Assembly (NCBI RefSeq): GCF_024345415.1 | Contig: NZ_JAGQBB010000005.1 | Span: 1 to 64,000, forward strand | From: Synechococcus sp. Tobar12-5m-g | GTDB lineage: Bacteria; Cyanobacteriota; Cyanobacteriia; PCC-6307; Cyanobiaceae | Direction of reading: 5' to 3' | DNA: 64,000 nt | Part shown: piece by piece, positions 19,280 to 28,812 of the stretch | Numbering within the stretch: the stretch's first letter is position 1 | Layout: every line of letters begins with the position of its first letter | Notes under the pieces: generated by a model | Databases searched by the model: none | The model's input: the letters and a program-made list of their open reading frames with translations, nothing else | What the model was told of the DNA's origin: nothing | Translations under genes and position numbers: made by a program

Positions 19280-19349
19280 TGAGGAGAGGTCCGTACTGGG
19301 AAGCATCGTATGGAGGATCTCCGCTGGCGGGAACCGCTTCTCCCGCATG

Positions 19350-19913
19350 TCAGGGGTCGAGCAAGCCCGGGGGCGGCGTGATCTCCAGCCAGCCCTCGCT
19401 GACCTCCACCCGCGGCACGATCGGCTCGACGAACGGAATCAGCACCCGCCGCCCCTTCCCCTCACTCAATTCGACCTCCAGCAGGTCGTTGCCTCCATGG
19501 ATCAGGTCCACCACGGTGCCGATCGGCCTGCCGCTCGGCGCCAGCCGCACCTCCAGACCCTGAAGTTCGAGCAGGTGGAACTCCCCCTCGGCCAACCTGG
19601 GGCGGTCCTCGGCCGACACCAGCAGGTCATGGGCCACCAGGGCCTCGGCCGCCTCGCGGCTCCGGACTCCCTCCAGCCGGACGATGAACAGCTCCCGGCC
19701 GGGCAACTGACGGCCGCTCAACAGTTGGACCGGCCGCGGCTCCTCCTGCTTCAGGCGCAGCCAGCGGCGGCCAGGACGGGTGAAACGCTCGGGGAAGTCG
19801 GTGCGGGGGAGCATTCTCAGCTCCCCCTGCAACCCCTGGGCTCCGACGACGCGACCCACCACTAGCCACTCCTCAGCCGCCCTGTTCCCCGCCGGTTCGC
19901 CGCCGCTGCCCAT
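19350..19913 (-). CDS. rimM: Ribosome maturation factor RimM
   Basis: The 187-residue protein starts its RimM domain with [20 protein letters not shown] and ends in the PRC-barrel segment, where [17 protein letters not shown] is typical. RimM binds ribosomal protein S19 and assists 30S head assembly. I set the start at the ATG at 19913. An upstream start would add 40 residues not seen in the family and would run through the ndhS promoter region. Only 55 bases separate it from divergent ndhS, so the two share an intergenic promoter region. Confidence 0.94.
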   Translation of the reverse strand: MGSGGEPAGNRAAEEWLVVGRVVGAQGLQGELRMLPRTDFPERFTRPGRRWLRLKQEEPRPVQLLSGRQLPGRELFIVRLEGVRSREAAEALVAHDLLVSAEDRPRLAEGEFHLLELQGLEVRLAPSGRPIGTVVDLIHGGNDLLEVELSEGKGRRVLIPFVEPIVPRVEVSEGWLEITPPPGLLDP

Positions 19914-19968
19914 TGCCCATTTCCAGCCATCGGCCTCGATAATGGACCCACCCGCTGGACCGACTTCG

Positions 19969-20154
19969 ATGGCCACCGCCGACCTGCCGATCCTGCCGGG
20001 GAGCACCGTCACCGTGCGCGACGTTCGCTCCATCTACAACGGCTACCGCGGTTTCGTGCAGCGGATCAGTGGCGTGCGGGCCGCGGTGCTGTTCGAAGGG
20101 GGCAACTGGGACAAGCTGGTGACGATCCCGCTCAGTGCTCTGGAGCAGGGCTGA
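19969..20154 (+). CDS. ndhS: NAD(P)H dehydrogenase subunit NdhS
   Basis: The 61-residue protein contains [21 protein letters not shown] and the signature [13 protein letters not shown] of the SH3-like NdhS/CRR31 family. NdhS forms part of the ferredoxin-docking site of the photosynthetic NDH-1 complex on the thylakoid surface and serves cyclic electron flow. I chose the ATG at 19969 because the conserved part follows immediately. An ATG at 19942 would add nine residues. Its 3' end overlaps the convergent rnc gene by 23 bases. Confidence 0.88.
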   Translation: MATADLPILPGSTVTVRDVRSIYNGYRGFVQRISGVRAAVLFEGGNWDKLVTIPLSALEQG

Positions 20155-20902
20155 ACGGTCGGGCTGCCAGGGCTGCCCGCGCCGCCTGCTGCTCCGCCTC
20201 CCGGCGGGAGCCTCCCCACCCCTCGCCCAGGGGCTTGCCCTGGAGCTCCACCCGGCAGACGAAGCGGCGGGGATCGCCGTGGACCTGGCTGCGCTCCTCG
20301 GCCCGGTAGCGGGGCAGTCCCTTTCCCTCCGCCTGGCTCCATTCCTGTAGGGAGGATTTCCAGTTGTGGCGATGGGGATCGGCGAGCAGCTCGGCGATGC
20401 TGCGCTGCCAGTGGGGGGCCAGCCAGCGGTGCACCGGGCTGAGATTGCCCCAGGCCTCGTACAGGGCACCCACCAGGGCTTCGCAGGCCTCCGCCCGGAT
20501 CGTGCGGCGCCCGGCCAGGTCACCGATCGCCAGGGGCCCCAGCCGCACGACCGAATCGATGCGGCAACGCTCACCCAGGTCGGCCAGCCAGCGGTCGCTG
20601 ACGATCTGGGCCCGCAGCTCCGAGCATGCCCCGACGCTGAGCTCGGGATGGTTCCGCTGCAGATGGTCGGCAGCCGCCAGGCGCAGCACCGCGTCGCCGA
20701 GGAACTCGAGCCGTTCGTGGTTGCGGGGCAGGCCGGCCGAGCTGTGGGTGAGGGCCTCATCGATCGGCTCCAGATCGGGATCGATCCGCTCCGCCGCTCC
20801 CGGGCCGAGCGGCTGGATGACGCCGATCGCTTCGAGAAAGGCCAGCAGCTGAGGCCGCCGATCCGGGCCGAGCGCGGCTGGGTGGGGGCTCCGGGGCGTC
20901 AT
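20132..20902 (-). CDS. rnc: Ribonuclease III
   Basis: The 256-residue protein has the RNase III signature NHERLEFLGDAVL with Glu66 and Asp70, and a C-terminal double-stranded RNA-binding domain from about residue 180 (NWKSSLQEWSQ to RREAEQQAARAAL). It cleaves double-stranded RNA in rRNA and mRNA processing. One catalytic position is unusual. The motif normally read as DxxE (E. coli Asp114 and Glu117) is here Glu138-Ala-Cys-Glu141, confirmed as GAG in the DNA. Conservative replacement may reduce or alter metal binding. The gene ends 23 bases inside ndhS on the other strand. Confidence 0.94.
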   Translation of the reverse strand: MTPRSPHPAALGPDRRPQLLAFLEAIGVIQPLGPGAAERIDPDLEPIDEALTHSSAGLPRNHERLEFLGDAVLRLAAADHLQRNHPELSVGACSELRAQIVSDRWLADLGERCRIDSVVRLGPLAIGDLAGRRTIRAEACEALVGALYEAWGNLSPVHRWLAPHWQRSIAELLADPHRHNWKSSLQEWSQAEGKGLPRYRAEERSQVHGDPRRFVCRVELQGKPLGEGWGGSRREAEQQAARAALAARPFSPAPEH

Positions 20903-20943
20903 GCGCTGCTGCAGGGCACGGAAAAGGCTGAAAGCAAAGGGGT

Positions 20944-21343
20944 GAAAGCAGGACGTAAGCCGGGTTCTGTTCCGGCTCGCCGAAGCGGGCCGGGGCGATC
21001 ATCTATCTGGGACCGCCGTTACCGGCGGCCTCGAGCGGCGCGCTTGTGTCGGGACGGGTGCCATGGCCAACCGTTGTCCCTGGGCCTTGCTCCCAGCCGG
21101 GGTTTACCGAGCCAGCACCTCTCGATGCTGCTGGTGCGCTCTTACCGCACCCTTGCACCCTTGCCTGTGCCCCAAGGGGGCCATCGGCGGTGTGTTTCTG
21201 TGGCACTGTCCTCACGGTCGCCCGCACTGGGCGTTACCCAGCAGGCCTGGCCATTGGGGAGCCCGGACTTTCCTCAACCGGACCCGGCCCGCCAACCCGA
21301 AGGTCGATGTCCCGCTCCGATTGCGACCACCTCGCCTGCTTTC
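20944..21343 (-). ncRNA. rnpB: RNase P RNA (type A)
   Basis: On the minus strand the conserved 5' element GAGGAAAGTCCGGGCTCCC is complementary to 21258-21276, and the 3' part contains the conserved ACAGAACCCGGCTTACG near 20955. Helix P1 forms between GAAAGCAGG at 21335-21343 and CCTGCTTTC at 20944-20952, which fixes the ends and gives about 400 nucleotides. This RNA is the catalytic subunit that trims tRNA 5' leaders. It lies between rnc and tRNA-Arg. Confidence 0.95.
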
Positions 21344-21399
21344 GGTATCGACTGTAGGGAGCCACCTGCGGGCGGCCCAGGCAGATAATGGGCGAGCAA

Positions 21400-21473
<74 letters not shown>

Positions 21474-21558
21474 TTGTCAGCGCCGTAGCATGCGCTACAG
21501 GTGGTGCACTTTTCTTTACGGCCACTGCAGCTAGTGTTGCCCCAGTCGTCCCCATCCG

Positions 21559-21900
21559 ATGACCCAGCTTCACGATCTGCGGCTGCGGCTGCTGGTGCAA
21601 CAGGAAAGCGAGCGCATCGCCAGCAGCCAGCCAGCCGAACTTGACCTCTCCGTGGTTCAGGCCCGTTGCCTCTGCTGGCTGGCCTTGTTATCGGAAGCCC
21701 ATGAGGATCAGGCGGGCGAGGCCGAGCGCCACGGCGACATGGAGCAGGCGATGGGCTGGTTTGCCGATTCGATGCGGTTGCGGGACGTGATCCAGGTGGT
21801 CAGTTCAATCGAGATCCCTCTGCCGGTCGCGCAGGAGGAGGCCGCCATCCGTCTCGAAGACGGAGACGGTGACATTGAACCCTTCCCCGGAGTGGCCTGA
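21559..21900 (+). CDS. Conserved hypothetical protein, 113 residues
   Basis: I do not recognise a named family. The product is mainly helical and acidic, with no membrane segment or signal peptide. It has a motif-like stretch VVQARCLCWLALLSEAHED and ends in an acidic tail (EDGDGDIEPFPG). The ATG at 21559 follows the tRNA-Arg gene by 85 bases. Codon use and composition match the chromosome, so it is probably a genuine picocyanobacterial gene rather than a shadow. The next gene on the strand (21956) begins 55 bases later. Confidence 0.65.
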   Translation: MTQLHDLRLRLLVQQESERIASSQPAELDLSVVQARCLCWLALLSEAHEDQAGEAERHGDMEQAMGWFADSMRLRDVIQVVSSIEIPLPVAQEEAAIRLEDGDGDIEPFPGVA

Positions 21901-21955
21901 AGGCGTGGTCCGGCTCGCAATGCCATGATGGGGGCAGAAGGAAAAAGGGAGCTCG

Positions 21956-22459
21956 GTGCCAGAAGAGGCCTGCCAATGCCCTGATTGTCAGCGTTTCTAT
22001 CGGGAGCATGACCGATTGATCCGCGAGCACGCCACCCTGCGCCAGCAGCAGGAGCTCAACTGGGCTGCCCTGCAGGCCTTCCGCACCCTTGCTGGCCGGG
22101 TGCTGGAGGAGTTGCAGAAGGAGCATGGCGATGGGGAAGGCGAGCCCTCAGGGGCCACCCCCCCCCCCGGAGCACAGGCTTCAGGCCCCAGCGGACCGAC
22201 CACGGCCCCCGGGGCCACCACCGATCCCGGTGACACCGACTCCCTGCAGCAGGCGATCGGCGATCTGGAGAACATCAACGCCCATCTGTTCTCGATTGAA
22301 GCCTTGATGGAGCGCATCTTCGATGTGCGCGTGCCCGAAGAGGTGGAGCAGAAGTTTCGCGAGGTGGCCGGAGAACTGGCCCCCGACCCCCTCAACGCCG
22401 ATCGCCTGCGCCTCAACCGTCTCCTCCACCAGACCCCCGATCTGCCCGATCGCGGGTAG
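21956..22459 (+). CDS. Conserved hypothetical protein with N-terminal cysteine cluster
   Basis: The 167-residue product begins from GTG with MPEEACQCPDCQRFYREHD, a Cys-x-Cys-x2-Cys cluster that could bind metal. A helical, possibly coiled region (residues 20-55) follows, then a Pro/Gly/Thr-rich linker (about 60-90). The helical C-terminal part contains LENINAHLFSIEALMERIFDVRVPEEVEQ. No function can be assigned. The last 47 bases overlap the convergent ackA gene. Confidence 0.65.
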   Translation: MPEEACQCPDCQRFYREHDRLIREHATLRQQQELNWAALQAFRTLAGRVLEELQKEHGDGEGEPSGATPPPGAQASGPSGPTTAPGATTDPGDTDSLQQAIGDLENINAHLFSIEALMERIFDVRVPEEVEQKFREVAGELAPDPLNADRLRLNRLLHQTPDLPDRG

Positions 22460-23525
22460 CCAGCCGGCATTGCCGGGCGATCATCCCCTCCTCATCGGCG
22501 GGCACCTGAAGCAGCTCGATGGGTTGGAGCCAGTTGAGCCGCGCATCGAGATCGGCCAGCAGCTGCCGATCGTTCTGGCCGATGCCGCCGCTGAGGGCGA
22601 TCACCTCCACCCCGCCAAGGCTGGCCGCCATCGCCCCGATCCCCTGCAACAGCCGATGCAGGAACACCTCCAGAGCGAGGAGAGCTCCGGCATGGCCCCC
22701 GGCGGCGGCCTGGCGCAGTTCTCGCATGTCGCCGCTCACGCCGGAGAGGCCGCGCAGGCCGCTCTCCTGCTGCAGTTCGCGCTCTAGCCGGTCGGCACCA
22801 TGCCCCTGTCTGAGTTGATGCAGCAGCAGCCCCGGGTCCACCGAACCGCTTCGGCTGGCCATCACCAGGCCCTCCAGCGGCGTGTAGCCCATGGTGGTGT
22901 CGATGCTGCGACCATCCCGGATCGCCGCCAGGGAACAGCCGGCCCCCAGGTGGCAGCTGATCAGGCGCAGGCCGGCCGGCTGGCCCCGTTGGGCCATCAC
23001 CACCTCACTGATGTGTTGGTGGTTCAGGCCGTGGAAGCCGAAGCGGCGCAGGCCGGCGGCGCGCCAGCTGGCTGGAATCGCGTAGGTGAAGGCCGCCGCC
23101 TCCAGGGTGCTGTGGAAGGCGGTGTCGAAGCAGGCCCACTGGGCAAGGGCCGGCCGCCAGGAACGCATCCAGCGGATCACTGCCAGGGCGGCGCCATTGT
23201 GGAGGGGGGCCAGGGGCACGAGGGCTTCGAGCGCCCCCTCCAGTGCCGGGGTGATCGGGGTGGGCGCCGTGAAGCGCTCGCCGCCATGGACCACCCGGTG
23301 ACCTACCAGCGCGATCCTCTCCAGCCAGGGGGCCAGGGCCTCCGGCAGCCAGGCTTCCAGGGCATCCGCCGGACCCTCACCGCCGGTGCCGGGGGCCCAG
23401 TCGGATTGCCCTTGCCAGAGGCGGCTGCCACCGCTGTCGATCAGGCAGGCCTTGAGGCTGGAGCTGCCAACGTTGAGCACCAGCACCAGCTGGTCGGGTT
23501 CAGGGTGCTGCCGGGCTGGTGCCAT
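22413..23525 (-). CDS. ackA: Acetate kinase
   Basis: The 370-residue protein has the acetate/propionate kinase motifs NVGSSSLKACL, VGHRVVHGGERF, FDTAFHSTL, FGFHGLNHQHIS and LGAGCSLAAIRDG. It converts acetyl phosphate and ADP to acetate and ATP. The start ATG at 23525 lies 26 bases inside the end of glgP on the same strand, so the two are translationally linked. Together with xfp upstream it completes a phosphoketolase route from glycogen to acetate. It is slightly shorter than the usual 400 residues. The 3' end overlaps a convergent hypothetical gene by 47 bases. Confidence 0.94.
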   Translation of the reverse strand: MAPARQHPEPDQLVLVLNVGSSSLKACLIDSGGSRLWQGQSDWAPGTGGEGPADALEAWLPEALAPWLERIALVGHRVVHGGERFTAPTPITPALEGALEALVPLAPLHNGAALAVIRWMRSWRPALAQWACFDTAFHSTLEAAAFTYAIPASWRAAGLRRFGFHGLNHQHISEVVMAQRGQPAGLRLISCHLGAGCSLAAIRDGRSIDTTMGYTPLEGLVMASRSGSVDPGLLLHQLRQGHGADRLERELQQESGLRGLSGVSGDMRELRQAAAGGHAGALLALEVFLHRLLQGIGAMAASLGGVEVIALSGGIGQNDRQLLADLDARLNWLQPIELLQVPADEEGMIARQCRLATRDRADRGSGGGDG

Positions 23526-26046
23526 TCGCCTGGCCATCGATGGAACAGCTGATCGTGACCGGGAAGGCCTCGGCTTTCCAGATCCGGCTGGCATACTCGC
23601 GGATCGAGCGGTCGGACGAGAAGAAACCGCTGCGGGAGGTGTTGAGCAGCGACATGCGATTCCACTGCTGGCGGTCAGCCCAGGCCGTGCTGACGACAGC
23701 CTGGGCGCGCAGGTAATCGGCAAAATCGGCGAGCACGAAGAACGGGTCGCGGCCGGTGAGGTTCTCGAGCAGCGGCTTGAACAGCTCCACATCGCCATTG
23801 CTGAAGTGGCCCTGCTCCACCAGGTGCAACACCTCCGGCAGCTCCGGCACGGTGGTGGCCAGTTCCCAGGGGCAGTACCCCTCCTCGGCCAGGGCATCGA
23901 TCTGGGAGGCCGTGTTGCCGAACAGAAAGAAGTTCTCCTCCCCCACCCGCTCCCGGATCTCCACGTTGGCGCCATCGAGGGTGCCGATCGTGAGGGAGCC
24001 ATTCATGGCGAATTTCATGTTTCCGGTGCCGGAGGCCTCCTTGCCGGCGGTGGAGATCTGCTCGGAGAGATCGGAGGCCGGATAGACCCGCTCACCCAGT
24101 TTGACGTTGTAATCAGCCAGGAAAACCACCCGCAACCTGCCGTCCATATCGGGATCGGCATTCACCGTTTCGGCAATGGCGTTGATGAAACGGATGATGA
24201 GCTTGGCCAGGTAATAGCCGGGAGCAGCCTTGCCTCCGAAGATCACCGTTCGGGGCGCCATGGCACCCGCCGTGCCGTTCTTGATGCGCAGGTACTCGGC
24301 GATTACCTGCAGGGCATTGAGGTGCTGACGCTTGTATTCATGGATGCGTTTCACCTGCACATCAAAAAGAGAAGCCGGATCCACCACCAGGCCGTTGCGG
24401 CGGTGAATGTAATGGGCCAGATCGGTCTTGACGGCCAGCTTGGTGGCCCCCCAGCGCTCTAGGAAGGCGCTGTCGTCGGCGAAGCGCTCCAACTGCTGCA
24501 GTCCGTCGAGGTCGCGCACCCAGTCCTGGCCGATCGCTTCATCGAGCAGCTGGCGCAGCCGGGGGTTGGCCAGGGCAATCCAGCGCCTGGGTGTCACCCC
24601 GTTGGTGACGTTGGTGAACTTGTCGGGCCAGAGGGCCGCATACTCGGGGAACAGCTGGGTGCGTACCAGTTCGCTGTGCAGGGCCGCCACCCCGTTGACG
24701 TGATGGGAGCCCACCGTGGCGAGATTGGCCATCCGCACCGCCTTGCCGCCGGCTTCATCGATGATCGATACCTTCCGCAGCAGCTGATCGTTGCCGGGAT
24801 ACTTCAGGCGCACCTGCTGCAGGAAGCGGCGGTTGATTTCGTAGATCAACTCCAGATGGCGAGGCAGCAGGCTGCCGAACAGATCGAGGCCCCATTTCTC
24901 CAGGGCCTCCGGCAGCAGGGTGTGGTTGGTGTAGGCCAGCGAACTGGTGGTGATCGCCCAGGCCTGATCCCACTCCAGGTGCTTCTCGTCGATCAACAGC
25001 CGCATCAGCTCCGCCACGGCGATCGATGGGTGGGTGTCGTTGAGCTGCACGGCCCAGTGCTCGGGAAACTCGCTCACGGGCAGGCCGCGCAGGTCCAGGC
25101 TGCGCAGCATGTCCTGGAGGCTGCAGCTCACGAAGAAGTGCTGTTGCTTCAGCCTCAGCCGCCGGCCCTCATCGGTGCCGTCGTTGGGATAGAGCACCTT
25201 GGAGAGGTTCTCCATGCTCACCTTCTCCTGAACGGCGCCGTAGTAATCGCCGACGTTGAAGGCGTAGAAGTCGAAGCTTTCGTTCGCTTCAGCCCGCCAC
25301 AACCTCAGCCGGTCGCAGGTGTTGACCCGGTAGCCCAGCACGGGGACGTCATGGGGAATGCCGATCGCCTGCTCACCGTGAATCCAGCGCACCCGGTACT
25401 GGCCGCTGTCGTCGCGGTACTTCTCGGTGTGGCCACCGAAGCCCACGTAGCAGGCCTGATCCGGGTGGGGCAGCTCCCAGGGCCAGCCGCCCTTGAGCCA
25501 CTTGTCGGTGACCTCCACCTGCCAGCCGTCGCGGATCAGCTGGTCGAAGATGCCGAATTCATAGCGGATGCCATAGCCGGTGGCGGGGATCTCCAGGCTG
25601 GCCAAAGACTCCAGATAACAGGCCGCCAGCCGGCCCAGGCCACCGTTGCCAAGCCCGGGTTCCTCTTCCACATCGAGGATCTCCTCAAGCGTGCCGAGGC
25701 CGAAGCGCTCCAGGGCTTGGGCCGCCTCCGCCTGGATGCCGAGCATCAGCAGGTTGTTGCCCAGCTGGGGCCCGATCAGGAATTCGGCCGAGAGGTAGGC
25801 CACCACCCGGGTGGGGGTGGCGCTGATCGCTTCGATACCGGCCAGGTAGCGGGTGATCAGCCGGTCGCGCACGGCGTAGCTGAGTGCCATGTAAAGGTCG
25901 TGGCGGTTGGCGGTCGGCGCGAGCTTGCCCAGGGTGTAGAAGAGGTGCTCGGCCATGCCGTCGAACACCCCCTCGGCGGTGAGCCCGTTGCGCTCCGGAT
26001 CGTTCAGGCAGCCCGGGGTGGGCAGGCTCAGAGCGGAGGCGGTCAT
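23500..26046 (-). CDS. glgP: Glycogen phosphorylase (second copy, xfp operon)
   Basis: The 848-residue enzyme has the same family marks as the first copy: EPGLGNGGLGRLAACY, NDTHPSIAVAELMR, VTNGVTPRRW and the cofactor lysine Lys678 in EASGTGNMKFAMNG. The ATG at 26046 was preferred over upstream in-frame starts because MTASALS follows directly and the upstream codons look random. It sits between xfp (59 bases upstream) and ackA (26-base overlap), so this copy is dedicated to feeding glucose 1-phosphate into the phosphoketolase pathway, an inference from the operon. Confidence 0.96.
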   Translation of the reverse strand: MTASALSLPTPGCLNDPERNGLTAEGVFDGMAEHLFYTLGKLAPTANRHDLYMALSYAVRDRLITRYLAGIEAISATPTRVVAYLSAEFLIGPQLGNNLLMLGIQAEAAQALERFGLGTLEEILDVEEEPGLGNGGLGRLAACYLESLASLEIPATGYGIRYEFGIFDQLIRDGWQVEVTDKWLKGGWPWELPHPDQACYVGFGGHTEKYRDDSGQYRVRWIHGEQAIGIPHDVPVLGYRVNTCDRLRLWRAEANESFDFYAFNVGDYYGAVQEKVSMENLSKVLYPNDGTDEGRRLRLKQQHFFVSCSLQDMLRSLDLRGLPVSEFPEHWAVQLNDTHPSIAVAELMRLLIDEKHLEWDQAWAITTSSLAYTNHTLLPEALEKWGLDLFGSLLPRHLELIYEINRRFLQQVRLKYPGNDQLLRKVSIIDEAGGKAVRMANLATVGSHHVNGVAALHSELVRTQLFPEYAALWPDKFTNVTNGVTPRRWIALANPRLRQLLDEAIGQDWVRDLDGLQQLERFADDSAFLERWGATKLAVKTDLAHYIHRRNGLVVDPASLFDVQVKRIHEYKRQHLNALQVIAEYLRIKNGTAGAMAPRTVIFGGKAAPGYYLAKLIIRFINAIAETVNADPDMDGRLRVVFLADYNVKLGERVYPASDLSEQISTAGKEASGTGNMKFAMNGSLTIGTLDGANVEIRERVGEENFFLFGNTASQIDALAEEGYCPWELATTVPELPEVLHLVEQGHFSNGDVELFKPLLENLTGRDPFFVLADFADYLRAQAVVSTAWADRQQWNRMSLLNTSRSGFFSSDRSIREYASRIWKAEAFPVTISCSIDGQANGTSPAAP

Positions 26047-26105
26047 GGCGGAACGGGCAGTGGAGGGGTAGGGAGAAGCAGCCTTGCGGGAGCAAGCGGA
26101 CCGAA

Positions 26106-28577
26106 TCAGGCCTGGCCCGATTCGGTGGACAGACCCCAGCGCCAATCGGTGACCTCGGGGGAGTCCATCCCATGGATGTGGGCATAGCTCCGGTGTCCCA
26201 GGATCGCCTCCTTCATGCGCTCCTTCACATGGGCGGCGCGGGAGCCAAGGGAGGGGACCCTGTTGATCACGTCAATCACCAGGTTGAAGCGATCAACCTG
26301 ATTGTTCATCGCCAGCTCCAGGGGTGTGTTGATGTTGCCCTTTTCCTTGTAGCCGCGCACATGGATGTTGGCGTGGTTGGTGCGCCTGTAGGTGAGGCGA
26401 TGGATCAACCACGGATAACCGTGGAAGTTGAAGATCACCGGCTTGTCGGTGGTGAACAGGCCGTCGAAATCGCGATCGGAGAGCCCGTGGGGATGTTCAC
26501 TGGGCTCGGAGAGGGCGAAGAGTTTGACGACGTTCAGCACGCGGATCCGGAGGTGCGGGATCTCCTGGCGCAGGATTTCCACCGCGGCCAGAACCTCCTT
26601 GGTCGGAATGTCGCCGGCGCAGGCCAGCACCACATCGGGTTCATCGGATTCGGTGCCGCAGTCGTCGTTGCTGGCCCAGCTCCAGAGGCCAATGCCCTTG
26701 GCCACGTGCTGGCGAGCCTGCTTGATCGAAAGGTATTGAAGATGCTTCTGCTTGTCGGAAACGATGATGTTGCAGACGTTGGTTTCAAGGAAGGCCTCTT
26801 CGGCCACCGCGAGCAGGCAGTTGGCGTCGGCCGGGAGGTAGACCCGCACCACTTCACCGCTCTTGTTGCCGGCCAGGTCGATGAAGCCGGGGTCCTGGTG
26901 GGTGAAGCCGTTGTGGTCCTGCCGCCACACCGTGGAGCTGATCAGGCAGTTCCACGGCCCGATCGGCGCCCGCCAGGGGGCGTGGTGGATGCAGGATTCC
27001 AGCCACTTGGCGTGCTGGTTGAACATCGAGGCGATCACATGGGCGAAAGCCTCGTAGGTGTGGAAGAAGCCGTTGCGGCCGGTGAGCAGGTAGCCCTCCA
27101 TCATTCCCACCAGGGTGTGCTCGGAGAGCATCTCCACCACCCGGCCGTTGCGGGCCAGTTCGCTGCCGCCGCTGTCCTCGGCAAGGATGTCTTCCATCCA
27201 CACCTTCTTGCTCACCTCGTAGACCGCCTGCAGGCGGTTGGAGGCGGTTTCGTCCGGGCCGAACACCCGCATGGAGTCGGGATTGCGGACGATCGTGTCG
27301 CGCAGCAGTTCACCGAGCGGGTAGGTGTTCTCGTGTTCGATCTGGCCGGGGCGGTCCACCGTCACCGCGTAGGTCTCGATCGGCGGCAGGCGCAGCTTGC
27401 GGCGCAGCAGGCCGCCGTTGGCGTGGGGGCTGGAGCCCATCCGCCGCGGGCCCGAGGGTGACAGCGCCCGCAGTTCGGGGATCAGGGTGCCGTTGGCATC
27501 GAAGAGTTCCTCGGGGCGGTAGCTCCGCAGCCAACTCTCCAGCATCTTGAGCTGCTCGGGATCCTTGTTGGGGGCCGGCAGCGGCACCTGGTGGGAGCGC
27601 CAGAAATTCTCCAGCTTCTTGCCGTTGAGTTCGGCAGGGCCTGTCCAGCCCTTGGGGGAACGCAGCACAATCATCGGCCAGGCGGGCCGGATCGCCTCGC
27701 CACCGCTGTGGCGGGCCTGGGCGCGAATTTCCAGGATTTGCTCCACGGCCGCATCCATGGCGGCCGCCATCGCCTGGTGCATGGCCTGCGGCTCGTGCCC
27801 CTCAACGAACAGCGGGTTCCAGCCATAGCCCCGCATCAGGTTCTCCAGCTCCTCACGGCTGATCCGGGCCAGAATCGTGGGGTTGGCGATCTTGTAGCCG
27901 TTGAGGTGCAGCACAGGCAGCACGGCGCCGTCGCTGATCGGGTTGAGGAACTTGTTGATGTGCCAGGAGGTGGCCAGGGGGCCTGTTTCGGCTTCGCCGT
28001 CGCCCACGCAGGCCAGGGCGATCAGCTCCGGGTTGTCGAACACCGCGCCACAGGCGTGGGAGAGCACGTAGCCGAGCTCGCCGCCTTCATGGATCGATCC
28101 GGGGGTTTCCGGGGTGCAGTGGCTGCCGATGTGGCCGGGGAAGGAGAACTGCTTGAAGAAGGAGCGCATCCCCTCGGCGTCCTGGCTCTTGTCGGGATAG
28201 ACCTCGCTGTAGCTGCCGTCGAGGTAGGCGGGGCCCAGCACCCCTGGGGCGCCGTGGCCCGGACCCGACAGATAGATCATGTCGAGGTCGTGGGCGCGGA
28301 TCAGCCGGTTGGCGTGGGTCCAGATGAAGGCCTGGCCAGGGCTCGAACCCCAGTGGCCCAGCAGCCGGTTCTTGATGTGCTCGTGCAGCAGGGGTTCCTT
28401 CAGCAGGGGGTTGGCCTGCAGGTAGATCATCCCGACGGCCAGGTAGTTGGCAGCTCGCCACCAGGCGTCGAGCAAGCGCGCCTCCTCGCTGCTCAGGGGC
28501 TGGGGGCCTATTGGCGCAACGGAGTCAGAGGAGGTGACGCTGGCGGCTGGCGAGGTCGGAGGGCTGATCGTCATCAC
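26106..28577 (-). CDS. xfp: Xylulose 5-phosphate/fructose 6-phosphate phosphoketolase
   Basis: The 823-residue thiamine diphosphate enzyme splits xylulose 5-phosphate or fructose 6-phosphate with phosphate to give acetyl phosphate. Family marks are [29 protein letters not shown], the cofactor region [17 protein letters not shown] with [10 protein letters not shown], and [13 protein letters not shown]. Start MMTISPP is at 28577, and a second ATG follows at once. It is the first gene of an apparent xfp-glgP-ackA operon. The 235-base gap to the divergent antiporter gene should hold its promoter. Confidence 0.96.
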   Translation of the reverse strand: MMTISPPTSPAASVTSSDSVAPIGPQPLSSEEARLLDAWWRAANYLAVGMIYLQANPLLKEPLLHEHIKNRLLGHWGSSPGQAFIWTHANRLIRAHDLDMIYLSGPGHGAPGVLGPAYLDGSYSEVYPDKSQDAEGMRSFFKQFSFPGHIGSHCTPETPGSIHEGGELGYVLSHACGAVFDNPELIALACVGDGEAETGPLATSWHINKFLNPISDGAVLPVLHLNGYKIANPTILARISREELENLMRGYGWNPLFVEGHEPQAMHQAMAAAMDAAVEQILEIRAQARHSGGEAIRPAWPMIVLRSPKGWTGPAELNGKKLENFWRSHQVPLPAPNKDPEQLKMLESWLRSYRPEELFDANGTLIPELRALSPSGPRRMGSSPHANGGLLRRKLRLPPIETYAVTVDRPGQIEHENTYPLGELLRDTIVRNPDSMRVFGPDETASNRLQAVYEVSKKVWMEDILAEDSGGSELARNGRVVEMLSEHTLVGMMEGYLLTGRNGFFHTYEAFAHVIASMFNQHAKWLESCIHHAPWRAPIGPWNCLISSTVWRQDHNGFTHQDPGFIDLAGNKSGEVVRVYLPADANCLLAVAEEAFLETNVCNIIVSDKQKHLQYLSIKQARQHVAKGIGLWSWASNDDCGTESDEPDVVLACAGDIPTKEVLAAVEILRQEIPHLRIRVLNVVKLFALSEPSEHPHGLSDRDFDGLFTTDKPVIFNFHGYPWLIHRLTYRRTNHANIHVRGYKEKGNINTPLELAMNNQVDRFNLVIDVINRVPSLGSRAAHVKERMKEAILGHRSYAHIHGMDSPEVTDWRWGLSTESGQA

Positions 28578-28812
28578 GAAAGACGGCGCAGAAACGGACC
28601 GTAGGCAGCTCAGTCAGCCAGAGATGCCTTCCCCAACACATTCAGCGGAAAGCCTCCAGATCAGGGCGGGTTTTGATGTGGATTCACGGATCAAGTGCCG
28701 CCCGGCCTGCCGGCTCCCTCGGCTGTTCGGTGGGGAATGGACTCACTGCAACAGGGGCTGGCCTTAGGGTCGCCAGAATTTCCGGCACCCCTGAGTGGGG
28801 CCCCCTGGCTGA

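Noticed and set aside
21485-21498. GTAGC/GCTAC hairpin after tRNA-Arg as a terminator
   Set aside because: Only a 5-bp stem and the following T-rich stretch is interrupted and some distance away, so it is too weak to call.
24676-26187. 503-codon plus-strand frame opposite the second glgP
   Set aside because: Shadow frame; the minus strand encodes a complete GlgP with all motifs.
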